Shown here: positions 20,534 through 30,780 of the stretch, piece after piece
Layout: each line of letters starts with the position of its first letter
Position numbering within the stretch: position 1 is the first letter of the stretch
NCBI GenBank assembly: GCA_023231475.1
Contig: JALJEE010002216.1
Location: forward strand, 1-36,083
Length of the DNA: 36,083 nt
Reading direction: 5' to 3'
From: Seison nebaliae
Taxonomy: Eukaryota > Rotifera > Pararotatoria > Seisonacea > Seisonidae
Notes under the pieces: model-generated
Databases searched by the model: none
Seen by the model: only the letters and a program-made list of their open reading frames with translations
What the model was told of the DNA's origin: nothing
Position numbers and translations under genes: made by a program

Positions 20534-21409
20534 AAAATTAAAGAATAGTTAATGATGATTGTTTATGAATTATAATCCCGATTTCTTTAATTTAAGGTTC
20601 CTTCTGTTTCTTTTTCTTTTTCGATCTTCATCGAAACTTATGATCGATTATGAATGATCTGTTCTTTCTTCCATTTACGAATGTCCTCCGATGAAATTAT
20701 TAGATAATATTATTATTTAATTTATTAAAGGAAAATTATATTTCCATTCTTATATTCTTGGAAAATTTGAATTCATCACCCCTTTCGACCATTTTTCCCC
20801 AATAAATTAATTTCAAAGTTTTAATTGAAGATGTTAATAATTAATTAAGATTAATAAGATTGATATTTTATCTATCTCTATCTAACTTACAAGGCCTTAC
20901 ACTAAACTTACACGTTCGCATGTTAATAACTTTAACTATATCTGTAAGTAAGATTGATTTATTTTATTTTTGTTTAATGTTATTTTTTCAATTTATGAAT
21001 TTGCGAAAATTATTGCAATAACTTAATATATATAATAACTTGATCTCTCGAACAGTAAAAACTTTATTATTCCATAATAATTAATTCAATTTATTTAGTT
21101 TTTAGATAATACTAGTAGGTATTATGATAATGTAGAATATCAGAGATAATTAATAAATCTTAATAATGATCGTGCTAAATATAAATAATTTTCTTTTGAT
21201 AAATTTTGAATAGTTGGGAAAAATTGGTTGATAAAGCCGTTCGTTTATTTACACCAATTATTTGATAAATCACAAGGGTGTGGAAGTTTTTGAAAATTTC
21301 TGCCAGAATAATTATCAATTATGATAATGGTTTAGTGTTCCGTCAGAAAAAAGAGATAAATGATTAGCATGCTATAATTCTGCTCAACGTAAATCATTGG
21401 AAACGGAAG
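20534..21409. other. intergenic region
   Basis: About 880 nt of A+T-rich DNA between two + strand genes. No coding signal, tRNA or repeat is recognised. It contains the 3' untranslated region of the zinc-finger gene and the upstream region of the myotubularin gene. Confidence 0.35.
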
Positions 21410-24113
21410 ATGAATAATCGGTTGAACCATGATTGTTTGTTAGGTGAGGTGCTCATCGCTGAAATTCCAGATGTGAATTTGGTAAATGAAAGGAAATTGC
21501 CAAATTATGAAATAAATGGAACGATTTTTATGACGAATTATCGTTTAATTTTTCGTCAATCATCTAAAGAATATCTGAAGAGAACGATCGATGTGCCGTA
21601 CACGTTGATAGATAAGGTGGAGAAAATTATGTTAAGAATCGTGAACCAAAACATTTCGAAGAATTTAACTTTGAATTCCAACTTTCCAATAAATGCTCAA
21701 ACGAATCAATTGAAATGTACGAGAATTTCAACGAAAGATTTTAATGAACTTGTCCTCCACATCACCAGTAAACGACGGAAAATATTCAATCGAATTCTTA
21801 TACATTTCTCATTTCCTTTAATGAATTATGATATCATCACAGGAAATTTGGATGAAAGTGATACGGAAATATTGAAACAAATCATTAATGATTATCCAAA
21901 CGGTTCTGCTCATTTTCCACAACAATTTGCTCGCGAATTATTCAATATTATGAATATTGTTTCAATATCGAATGAGAAGAAATCGATGAATGAATTCGGT
22001 TGGAATATTTATGATCCTATCATCGAATTTGGAAGACAATCAATTCAAGAGTATAATATCATTGATATTCCATCACAACAACAACAACAACAGCAACGAC
22101 GACATATGTCAAATAATGATGATGATGATGTTGATCAAGAACAGCAGCAACAACAACAATATGAAAAGAATCAACAATTCTCATTTATTTTAAGCAATGT
22201 TAATTTGAATTATGAGAAATGTTCATCATATCCACAAAATTTAACGATAACAATGAATTTGTTAAATAGTTTCTCAGAGATCGATTCCGTTTTTAAATTT
22301 CGTTCAAAGAATCGGATACCGACCATAAGTATTTTGACGAAGAGTGGGAAAATATTAGGTCGTGCCGCTCAACCTGATTCTATTCAACAGAAAGGATGTA
22401 GAGGTGATGAAATGTATTTGAAAGATTTGGCGAATATTACCGTTTCCTCTAAACTCTTAATCGTTGACGTGAGAAATCGAGTAACGGCCATGTTGAATCG
22501 TGGAAGGAATGGTGAGATGGTGAGTACATATGAGAATGAAGGAGATTATCCTCAATCGATTATCAAATTTGGAAAGATCGAAAATATTCATACGATGAGG
22601 AAATGTAAAAATAATTTACATCGATTCATTATCAACAACGAGAAATTAGGAGAACTCTTTCACCAAATACAAATAGTAACGACAACTCAGAAACCATTAA
22701 TCTCAACATCTCTCGATCACACATCGACATTACAACTCTCATCGAATTTATTATCGTCTGAGAAGAAAATGGTCATTCCATCGACGAATGAATTAGATTC
22801 ATCAGAGATACATAATGAAACATTGAAAACTTCCGAATCATCATCATCACCGTTAGTTATTAAACGGATGCCAATGCCAAATGTTGAATCATCAATATTG
22901 TCATCATCATCAACAACAGGAACAACAGTGAATCATTATGAATCAATTCGAGATGTTCATCGATCGATAAATGATATTCATATTGAACAGAATGAATGGT
23001 TGCATCATATTCAATGTATTTTAGAGACATCTGTCGAAGTCGTTTATTGTATTTCTACATTACATCTCTCCGTTCTCGTACATTGTCCGAATGGTTGGGA
23101 TAGAACAGCTCAAATCATCTCATTAGCATCGATAATGCTCGATCCTTATTATCGAACTATTCGTGGATTTCTTGTTAAATTTTTTATTATTCTCTTTTTT
23201 ATTTATAATGTTATTTATTCTAAAGATTTTGATAGAGAAAGAATGGTGTTCAATGGGTTATCCATTTATTGATCGTTCAGGTCATTATCAAGGAGAAGTA
23301 AATTGTCTAAATGTGAAGAATCAAATTGATCGTAAATCAAAACTTTTCGAAAATTATTATTCAACGAATGAAAATGAAAGATCTCCTTTATTTCTTCAAT
23401 TTTTAGATTGTGTCTATCAATTCATTCAACAAGTTTTCATCTTCTTCTACTTCTTTTTCATTTTTTTTCTTTTTAAAGTTTCCTGATGCTTTCGAATTCA
23501 ATGAAAATATTCTTCTATTTCTTGCCGAACATCAATTCACATCAGTTTTCGGTACTTTCCTCTCTAATAACGAGAAAATGAGAAATGATTGTCAATTTTC
23601 TAATAAAACCATTTCCATCAATTGGTTCATTCTCAAATTTGAATCGATTTTCAAGAATTATACTTATGTTCCACACGTCTATTCAATATTGATGTGTGGA
23701 ACGACAATTGATTTCTTAAAATTCTGGTCTCAATTATATCGGAGGTTCCACATTATTTTTATCTATACATAATAAATTTGAATTCTTTTATAGACGTATA
23801 CGTGAACATCAATTTATGCAATTGAAGAGGAATGGAGCAACTCCACCATCTTTTAGTCGTTTGGAATATTTGACATATTCGGAAAATCTCAGTTAGACAA
23901 TTATAAAACATATTAATAATTTAATTTTTATCTTTAGAATTATTAAGAGACAATATTGGATCGATGAATATATTATTTTCCGATGACATTCTAATGAACT
24001 ATCACAAGTCATTAAGGAAACGACAACATATGAATCGAATGAATGAGATTATAACGTCGCTTCAAAATTTCCCTGAAAATCAGATAAATTTAACCGAATC
24101 GAACAAAGCCTAA
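21410..24113 (+). CDS. MTM1: myotubularin-family phosphoinositide 3-phosphatase, MTM1/MTMR2-like
   Basis: This family removes the 3-phosphate of PI3P and PI(3,5)P2 on endosomes. Five exons: 21410-23173, 23226-23432, 23479-23744, 23794-23891 and 23938-24113, about 836 residues. The N-terminus has a PH-GRAM domain (GTIFMTNYRLIFR). Then come family blocks: FKFRSKNRIPTISI, the LLIVDVRNRVTAMLNR block, EWLHHIQCIL and the P-loop VHCPNGWDRTAQI, followed by DPYYRTIRGF, LIEKEWCSMGYPFIDR, SPLFLQFLDCVYQ and FPDAFEFNENILLFL. The catalytic Cys559 and Arg565 of the CX5R loop are kept, but the usual CSDGWDR reads CPNGWDR. Two low-complexity insertions are unusual: Gln/Asp-rich at residues 222-257 and Ser/Thr-rich at about 425-510. 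The ATG follows an AG directly. It is first of three close head-to-tail genes. Confidence 0.9.
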
Positions 24114-24275
24114 AATTCGAATGTAATTTTCAAAATAAAAATTTTTGAAAATTTTTTTTTCTTTCAAATTTTATCTATTTTCCCCATTTTGCCACATGGA
24201 AAATTTTGCAAAACTTTTAATTATTAAAATTTGCATATACATATCGTACGTACGAGCAGAATCATATCTCCCAGA

Positions 24276-24935
24276 ATGGATTCCACAACAATTACAAACG
24301 AGTTGAAATCCATCACACAGGAACAGATAAACAAAGGTGAAATCAAAGAGTTGGATATTAAAAAAAAATTGATCGTATTGATTACTGATCGAGATATTTT
24401 GTTGTTCGATCAATATATTAATTTACCCGCCGTTCAATTGCTGGAGGGTCAATTAATTTTCGAATTGGTTGAATTGTTCATTAGTGGAACATTAGAAGAG
24501 AGTGAGAAGTATATTGAGAAGAATGAGGAATTTTTAGAAGAGAATAAAATCGACATTTCAGAGATTAAGAGAAAAATGGAAATTTTAACATTTCTTTCAC
24601 TCGCTGAGAATAAAACGGAAATTCCATTCAAAGATATTGGAGAGGCATTGAATTTGGAGAAATCGAGTGATATTGAATTATTCGTTGTACGATTATTGAA
24701 GACAGGTACGATTCGAGTAAAGATTAATGAATCAGAAGATAAATTGATAATCAATCATGTTCCATGTCGATTTTTCGCTGAACAACATTGGAAAGAATTG
24801 AGAGATCAATTCATTACATGGAATGAAAATCTTTCTTCTCTAACTTCATTCATTTCAACTATTAATCAATCTGAATCAACCGAATCAACAATTGTGAAAT
24901 TTGCCAATGAATTGGCAGCAATGAATACCAAATGA
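24276..24935 (+). CDS. EIF3M: eIF3 subunit M, PCI-domain protein, short at the N-terminus
   Basis: A PCI-domain subunit of translation initiation factor 3, which docks initiation factors on the 40S ribosome. The 219 residues from the ATG at 24276 align with the C-terminal half of eIF3m: FDQYINLPAVQLLEGQLIFE (human FDHLLTLKPVKFLEGELIHD), MEILTFLSLAENKTEIPF (human MRLLTFMGMAVENKEISF), ELFVVRLLKTG and FAEQHWKELRDQFITWNENL (human FGKQQWQQLYDTLNAWKQNL). Human eIF3m has 374 residues; roughly the first 170, mostly helical repeats, are absent, and only 162 nt separate this start from the upstream stop. An in-frame ATG at 24231 would add 15 residues. I prefer 24276 because CCCAG lies one base before it. 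The single exon is intact and the winged-helix half of the PCI domain is complete. Confidence 0.85.
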   Translation: MDSTTITNELKSITQEQINKGEIKELDIKKKLIVLITDRDILLFDQYINLPAVQLLEGQLIFELVELFISGTLEESEKYIEKNEEFLEENKIDISEIKRKMEILTFLSLAENKTEIPFKDIGEALNLEKSSDIELFVVRLLKTGTIRVKINESEDKLIINHVPCRFFAEQHWKELRDQFITWNENLSSLTSFISTINQSESTESTIVKFANELAAMNTK

Positions 24936-25125
24936 GAAGGATGAAAGAAATGTTTTAAGATAATTTTTGTTATTAAAATTTTTTTGCTTTGATGAATAAT
25001 TTTTTCAAAGAAATAATTTTTTTCTTCCAATTTTTATTCTTCTATATCTTCATCATAAATTATTATTCTTCAGAAAATTTATATTTGAAATTTATATTTA
25101 TTTCTCTAACAAAATCCCATTATAG

Positions 25126-26736
25126 ATGAATTGTTTCAATTCAATTCTATTCTTCATTTCTCTTCAAGTTTCATTAAGCGTTTCTCATTTCCATGGATTG
25201 AATCCGGAGAAAGCTCAATTCTATAATCGACAGATTCTCAAGAAGTTTACTTGTCTCGATGGAAATAAAGAAATTTCTTTCGATCAAATCAATGATAATT
25301 ACTGTGATTGCGAAGACGGAAGTGATGAAGTGGGAACTTCAGCATGTAGTAATGGACAATTTTTCTGCAAAAATCTTTTATATCGTCCTTCCACTATCCC
25401 ATCGAGTCGAGTCAATGATGGAATTTGTGATTGTTGTGATGGCAGTGATGAGATGATTCAGGGTAAAACTGAAAATAATAATTGTGAAAATGTTTGTGCT
25501 CAATTCGGACAAGTTTTGTGGGAGGAGCAGAAAATACATCTGGACAAACTTGTTAAAGGCGTTCAAGAAAGGAACAGGTTAGTGAAAGAAGTACTGATAG
25601 CGAAAGATAAAGCGCTTGGAGAATTATCAGGATTGGAAGGAGAATTAACTAAAGTTAAATCAGAATTGGAGAAATTGGAAGCAGATAAATTAGAGAAATC
25701 AAAAGTTGTCGATGAAATTAAAGATAAACGTTCAGATGAAGCGAAAGAGAAACAAGCGAGAGAATTGTTTGGAGTTCTCGACAAAAATCAAAATGAAATT
25801 ATTGAATTAGAAGAAGAAATTTTCGAACAACATTCTGAATTGAACGAGAAAAAAGAATCGATAATTCAATCATTCCTTCCAACGGAAGAAGAACGATCGG
25901 AAGAATCAAAAGAAATTGCTAAATCGATTTCAGTCAAATGGGACGAATTCTATTCTAAAATTTTTCCTTTGATTTCTGATACAATTCAATTTGAAATTTC
26001 TGAAAAAGAAACGAAAGTTGAAGATGAAGAAGGTCAAATTGATCAGGTTGACGAAATGGATTTAGGTGATCAATCTCCTGAATCTCCTGAATCTCCTGAT
26101 GACTTTCATGAAGATGATGATCATCAAGAAATCGATGACGGAGATATAGAACCAGTGAAAGAAGTTGAAATACCAAAGAAACAATATGAAAAGTTGAAGG
26201 ATATTCCTCCAACATTTAGAGAAGACGAACAAAAATTAATTAATGAAATGGAGGAATTGACAAAGGTGGTTAATGAGAAATCAAGTAAAGTTCATGAGAT
26301 TGAAGAGAATATTAAAAAATCGGAAGAAATTCATGATGAGAAATTCGGGAAAGAAGGAGAATATTATCATTTGAATGAGAAATGTTTCGATTTTAAAGAA
26401 CGACAATATACTTATCGTGTTTGTTTCTTTAAAGAAGCTGATCAAATTGAAGGTGGCTCATCAACACCAATCGGATATTTCAGTAAATGGATTGGTGAAA
26501 ATGAGCAATTGTATGACAATGGAAGAACATGTTGGAATGGACCTCCACGTTCCACTCGAGTCGTTTTAAGTTGTGCAACAGAGAATGTCATTCTGAGCGT
26601 GAAAGAACCACAACGATGTGAATATGAGATTAAGTTCTCTACACCAGCAGCTTGCCATCCAAATCTATTACAAGAACATCATGATGAAATCAAGAAAACA
26701 TCGGAATATAATTTCGATAAACATGAAGAATTATAA
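25126..26736 (+). CDS. PRKCSH: glucosidase II beta subunit
   Basis: The non-catalytic subunit of ER glucosidase II, which trims glucose from N-glycans. It binds mannose through its MRH domain and keeps the enzyme in the ER. A single exon of 536 residues. A signal peptide (about 1-20) is followed by a Cys-rich pair of LDL-receptor-A/GIIβ-N repeats (residues about 45-125, with NYCDCEDGSDE and GICDCCDGSDE), an acidic Glu/Lys coiled coil (about 135-400), and the MRH domain (about 415-515: CFDFKERQYTYRVCFF, GENEQLYDNGRTCWNGPPRS, EPQRCEYEIKFSTPAAC). It ends HEEL, a variant of the HDEL-type ER retention signal. The ATG follows TTATAG directly. It lies 190 nt after eIF3m on the same strand. Confidence 0.95.
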   Translation: MNCFNSILFFISLQVSLSVSHFHGLNPEKAQFYNRQILKKFTCLDGNKEISFDQINDNYCDCEDGSDEVGTSACSNGQFFCKNLLYRPSTIPSSRVNDGICDCCDGSDEMIQGKTENNNCENVCAQFGQVLWEEQKIHLDKLVKGVQERNRLVKEVLIAKDKALGELSGLEGELTKVKSELEKLEADKLEKSKVVDEIKDKRSDEAKEKQARELFGVLDKNQNEIIELEEEIFEQHSELNEKKESIIQSFLPTEEERSEESKEIAKSISVKWDEFYSKIFPLISDTIQFEISEKETKVEDEEGQIDQVDEMDLGDQSPESPESPDDFHEDDDHQEIDDGDIEPVKEVEIPKKQYEKLKDIPPTFREDEQKLINEMEELTKVVNEKSSKVHEIEENIKKSEEIHDEKFGKEGEYYHLNEKCFDFKERQYTYRVCFFKEADQIEGGSSTPIGYFSKWIGENEQLYDNGRTCWNGPPRSTRVVLSCATENVILSVKEPQRCEYEIKFSTPAACHPNLLQEHHDEIKKTSEYNFDKHEEL

Positions 26737-27792
26737 TCATTCATCAACACTCCATAATCCACCATTTTAGTCAATAACATTTCTATCTTTTTTTTATCAT
26801 CCAGTCCCAAAAATTTCCTTCTCATCCTTTCTTTCTTGGTAATTTATTTATGATTATTTCATTACAATTTTCCTCTTTTGGTGAAACTTAAAAGAAAGTA
26901 ATTTTTTTAGAGAAAAAGTTTCCTCATCCTTCTGAAGTAATTTCGTTGTTGTGTATCGATTATTTGCACGTATCATTTTCCAATTATATTCACACTAAAT
27001 AATTGCTCTCGCAATTTAATAGTCATCCATAATTATGGTATTGAAACAAAACAGAGATTTACGTCCATAATAAAATTTTACGAAGTTTATTCTTTTGGAA
27101 GAAGAATAATAATTTTCTCAAAAATTCTACACAATATTTTTTCATAAAGAGTTTTTAATTAGAAATTTATAAAAAATCGGTAGAATTACTAAAACGAAGA
27201 AAAGAATAGGAAGCAACAGTTCACCAGAAAAGTTAGTTGGAAAAAGAAGAGAGCAGGTTAAAGAATAAAAGAAGTTCCCCTACTATTCGAAGACTTCATA
27301 ATTCTTTTCGAGTAGTACCAGCAGAAAACATTCAAATGAAACATGACAAATATTTCAAGATATTATTGGAAAGGAAGTAAATATTTATTTTATTAAGATC
27401 AAGTACTTACTTAAATAGAAAGATATTGAAAGGTTCTTTTTTTATGGAGGGAGAATGGATGAATGATTAAAATTCTCATTTATCGATTGGAATTTCCGGT
27501 AGAATAGCCGATGGCATTTGGATAAGAACAAATTCATAAAAATTCCATCCATTAATAAAACGAATTAAATTTGTTAATTTTTTTTGTTCTTCATTGTCGA
27601 TTTGTCATTTAGTAATTGAAGTAGATAAAGAAGAATGTTTGTAAAAATCAGATATGGTCATAATGACAATATGCTTCTCAATACAAATTGTTCAGTTTGG
27701 ATTAACGTTGCACGGAAGATTTTTGAAGAATTCAAAATTTTTTCTTTTCAACTAATTTCATTTAGATCAAAAATTTCGTTGATCAAATTAAG
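26737..27792. other. intergenic region
   Basis: About 1.05 kb of A+T-rich DNA between two + strand genes. No coding frame with protein-like composition, no repeat and no RNA gene is recognised. Confidence 0.35.
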
Positions 27793-29031
27793 ATGATTTA
27801 TCTTCAAAACGAAAAACGTATTCAATTAACTCCAGCCACAACCGTTTCTTGCGATTCTCAATTGGGCAAAGATGAAAAACGGAAAAAGAATCGTAAAAAA
27901 AAACAAGAAAGTTTTTATTAAATTTCATAAATTATATATTGATAATTATGATGGAAAACTTGTGTAATAAGATGACAATTGTAATGATATTTTACTATTA
28001 AGAAATTTGACATCTGCAAACTCGAATAAATCGTCAAGATCAATCGATTCGCGACAAATGGATGAAGATTTTGGTATAGAATTATCTGATGAGAATGGAC
28101 ATTTGATCTCCATCAATCAATATTTTCAACAAGCAAAAGTAGCAGGTTTGATGAAGTTAAATTATTCTTTCAGAAATGTTTGAAAAGAAAAGCAAATCAA
28201 ATCAAAGTTATATCCTAGTAATCAGAAATTTTTAATGGATCTACCAAAACCTGACAAATTTTTATCGAACGAGATTATTGAACAACAAAAAGAAATGTTG
28301 GCAAATGATTGGAACAAGGAGAATTGTAATCCAAATGCTAAAATTAATCAATGTGAAACGGTTCTTTGTAAAAATGAATCATTAACATTATCACCACCTC
28401 CACGAAATAAAACGCCACCTGTGCCACCTGCGTCAGTGAAAACTCCCACTCAAAAAACTCCTACCAGTGGAGCAACAAGCCGAACTAAAAGAAAACGAAC
28501 AAATCCGAGTCTGCAAGTTGATTCATTGGGAAATAGTTTAGATACGGAATTGCATCAGAAAATAATGAATTTGGAGAGTCATTTGAAAGAAATACAAGAT
28601 CACATGACATCATCTAATCAGTCGGTTAGATCGATCCTCAATGAACGGGAATCATTAGTTCTCCTCAAAATAAGTTAAGCAATTTTTTTAAAAATAATTT
28701 TTATTTCAATTAATTTTTAGCCTCGTTAAATATCGATAACAAAAGTTCGAGAAGACCATCAATTGCAGATAGAAGTAGTGGAGTAAAATCAAGTAGGAAA
28801 GACTCTCCAAAACTTCCGATTTTAAGTGCAAAATATTTACAACAATCAAACAAAGAAATCGTACCTCTACTATACGACAAGAATATCGTCAATACTCAAT
28901 TCTTAAATAATATAAGGAAAGGCATCATACGTAAACCGCCTGGCAATGTTAGTAAATTGCCAAACATTGATCGATCTTCAGTCAGTCCACGTTCGACAAG
29001 AGAACCAAATGGGAAAAGGAAACATATTTAG
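27793..29031 (+). CDS. unrecognised Lys/Ser/Pro-rich protein, several exons
   Basis: The 3' part is well supported. A frame from about 28226 (MDLPKPDKFL) runs to a donor at 28671-28675 and joins in frame to the exon at about 28722, which ends at TAG 29029-29031. Upstream coding blocks are likely: 27793-27910 (MIYLQNEKRIQLTPATT, then a Lys/Arg run) and about 28013-28138 (SIDSRQMDEDFGIELSDENG), but the phases at those two junctions do not resolve. The protein has a Pro-rich segment with repeated TPxxxTP (KTPPVPPASVKTPTQKTPT), a basic RTKRKR cluster, a short coiled-coil-like helix (LHQKIMNLESHLKEIQDHM) and a basic tail ending NGKRKHI. This suggests a nuclear, mostly disordered protein. I recognise no family. 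The proposed ATG follows an AG directly. Confidence 0.55.
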
Positions 29032-29291
29032 ATGGAAATTAATTATGATACTTGACAATTTTTAATGTTCATCTTTGGAATGATAGTATACATATTTTAA
29101 TGATGAAAATGATTGTAAATGATAATTTCTAATTTTAATGAATTGAACCGAATTCTTTCAGACACTTTTCATTTGAGCACCATTCAAATTATCTTTTTTA
29201 TCGGTACATCTTTCATATTGGATGATAGGGTGGGCGAATAGTGAATGAATAAATGAAATAACTTAATTATCATTTGATGGTGTTTGCAGGA

Positions 29292-29481
29292 TGCTCCTGT
29301 TCAATTTGTTTCGATAGATGTTGAAGAATACTTATGGACAAATAGGCAAAATTTGAGAGATATGTAACAGAAAATTGAAGAAACTTTGAAGTTTATTCAC
29401 ATAGAAGAAATATGTGAACGTGGAGAATTGTTGCCATATAATTGTTATTTTGAATGGAATGGTAACATCATCAATACATGA
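29292..29481 (+). pseudogene. protein-like block interrupted by a stop, relic or unplaced exon
   Basis: After a TTTGCAG acceptor (about 29285-29290) a frame reads DAPVQFVSIDVEEYLWTNRQ, continues NLRDM, meets TAA at 29366-29368, and goes on in the same frame with QKIEETLKFIHIEE, ICERGELLPYNCYFEW and NGNIINT to a stop at 29479-29481. Both halves look far more like globular protein than the surrounding DNA. No GT-AG intron of plausible size removes the stop. It could be a decayed exon, a recent null allele or a sequencing error. No family is established; FVSIDVEEYLW is only loosely reminiscent of nuclease-type motifs. Confidence 0.35.
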
Positions 29482-29576
29482 TGATGGCAAATTAATATTA
29501 ATTTTAATTCATCGAATACAGCCGCGAAATAAAAATATGTCATCTGCCTTCATTGCATCGTAGTTAATGTCCAATA

Positions 29577-29934
29577 ATGAATACCGTGATATTTATTACA
29601 CTTTTTTATCTCTTTATCGTTACACCGAGAAGTTGTTTTCTAATTAAAGCTGGAGCAAGTTTCAATGCAACATTCGATCATACTGATGAAGATTTCTTCG
29701 ACATGGACTTATTTCCTGAAGAAGTTCGTAAAATAAATCTGATAAATTTTGTTTGTTGTTAAGGAAAGAATTATAAATATTTTTCTTTATTTATCTTTTT
29801 TATAGAAAATGGATAACGGACTATTCGAGTATTTAGCAGAGTTCGGAAACGATGGTATCTTCTTTGGAAAGAATAATGGCTTCAATATGAAATTTAATTC
29901 CGAATTAACTTCGTCAAAAGATTCGAAAAAATGA
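29577..29934 (+). CDS. small secreted acidic peptide, unrecognised
   Basis: Two exons, 29577-29723 and 29806-29934, join in phase 0 (donor GTTCGT, acceptor TTTATAG) to give 91 residues. The N-terminus (MNTVIFITLFYLFIVTPRSC) is a clear signal peptide. The mature part is acidic at first (HTDEDFFDMDLFPEE) and Gly/Asn/Phe-rich later (GNDGIFFGKNNGFNMKF), ending with a polar SSKDSKK. It has no Cys after the signal region, no transmembrane segment, and only an isolated KK, so it is not a typical neuropeptide precursor. Function unknown. The gene sits alone between unrelated genes, just downstream of a broken protein-like block. Confidence 0.55.
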
Positions 29935-30780
29935 CGATAAGCCAATTATGGGTAAAAAAATGATCAATTAGAATTATAATTATTTATAAATTTCCTTCTT
30001 TAACGAACTGAGCTAAAAGTCTTCCCATGAATTTTGTAAACTTCATTGATATAATTCTCTCTTCTAAACATAAAAACGGGATAGATTTCTTTCCGTCCAA
30101 TCTCTTAAATTTCTTCAGACCAATTTTAACTGAAAAAATATTTAGATTGTTTCTTGCTTATCATTTAATTTTATGGGAATCGTTCGACATAAAACTTAAT
30201 TCTCTCATTTCAACTCATTACTCTATAGTAAGAGGAAAAAAATATTTATCATTATTTTTATCTCCATTTTTAAAACTATTTACACGAATGGATCCATGTT
30301 AAAAAAGAAGGAGAAATCTTTAACGTCTTTAAGCAATAACAAAATAGTTGAAGTTTCTTTGTGAACAAAAGAGATTGAGTCTTATTAAGGTATGAAAGTG
30401 TTAATAATAATAATAATTTATATGTTCCATTCACATTCATTCTTTTTAGTGAAATATACGTTTAAGTTTACAGTAAATAAACAGTTTTTCTAGAGAAGAA
30501 GTGAAATTTAACATTTTGTATAAGCTTATTATGTTTAGCTTAACGAAATGTAGTAAGAATTTTGATTTTAGATGAAACAATTCGTTTGAGTATTTAACCC
30601 TATATTTGAGAGTAGCCATAAAAATATTGTAATTAAGTAAACTTATTGAAAATTTTTAAAAAAGTTAGCTAATCAACATTGTTTTTTTTCACTTTGTTTA
30701 TACTGTCGGAGTGATTTCTTTTTTTCAATTATTATTTCATGTGGTTTTCTTTTGGAAAGATTTAATTTCAGTTACCTTCC
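29935..30780. other. intergenic region
   Basis: A+T-rich DNA. One 91-codon ATG-to-stop frame at 30027-30302 (+) is rich in Phe, Leu, Ile and Ser and has no recognisable feature; I treat it as chance. An acceptor-like TTTCAG (30765-30770) lies just upstream of the next start codon and may end a 5' leader intron or be a trans-splice site. Confidence 0.35.

Larger units (their letters stand above)
21410..26736 (+). other. candidate three-gene operon: myotubularin, eIF3m, glucosidase II beta
   Basis: Three genes on the same strand are separated by only 162 and 190 nt from stop to start, far closer than other same-strand neighbours here. Each start has an acceptor-like AG directly or one base before the ATG (21408-21409, 24273-24274, 25124-25125). 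In nematodes and some other phyla this pattern marks polycistronic transcripts resolved by spliced-leader trans-splicing. The functions are unrelated, which is common in such operons. Short gaps and AG dinucleotides can also occur without trans-splicing, so this is inference. Confidence 0.4.

Noticed and set aside
23174-23272. Premature end of the myotubularin frame soon after the active site
   Set aside because: A GTTAAA...AAAG intron at 23174-23225 restores the conserved GF-LILIEKEW block, so the gene is not truncated.
30027-30302. 91-codon plus-strand ATG-to-stop frame
   Set aside because: Phe/Leu/Ile/Ser-rich composition expected by chance in A+T-rich DNA, with no homology, signal peptide or supporting splice context.
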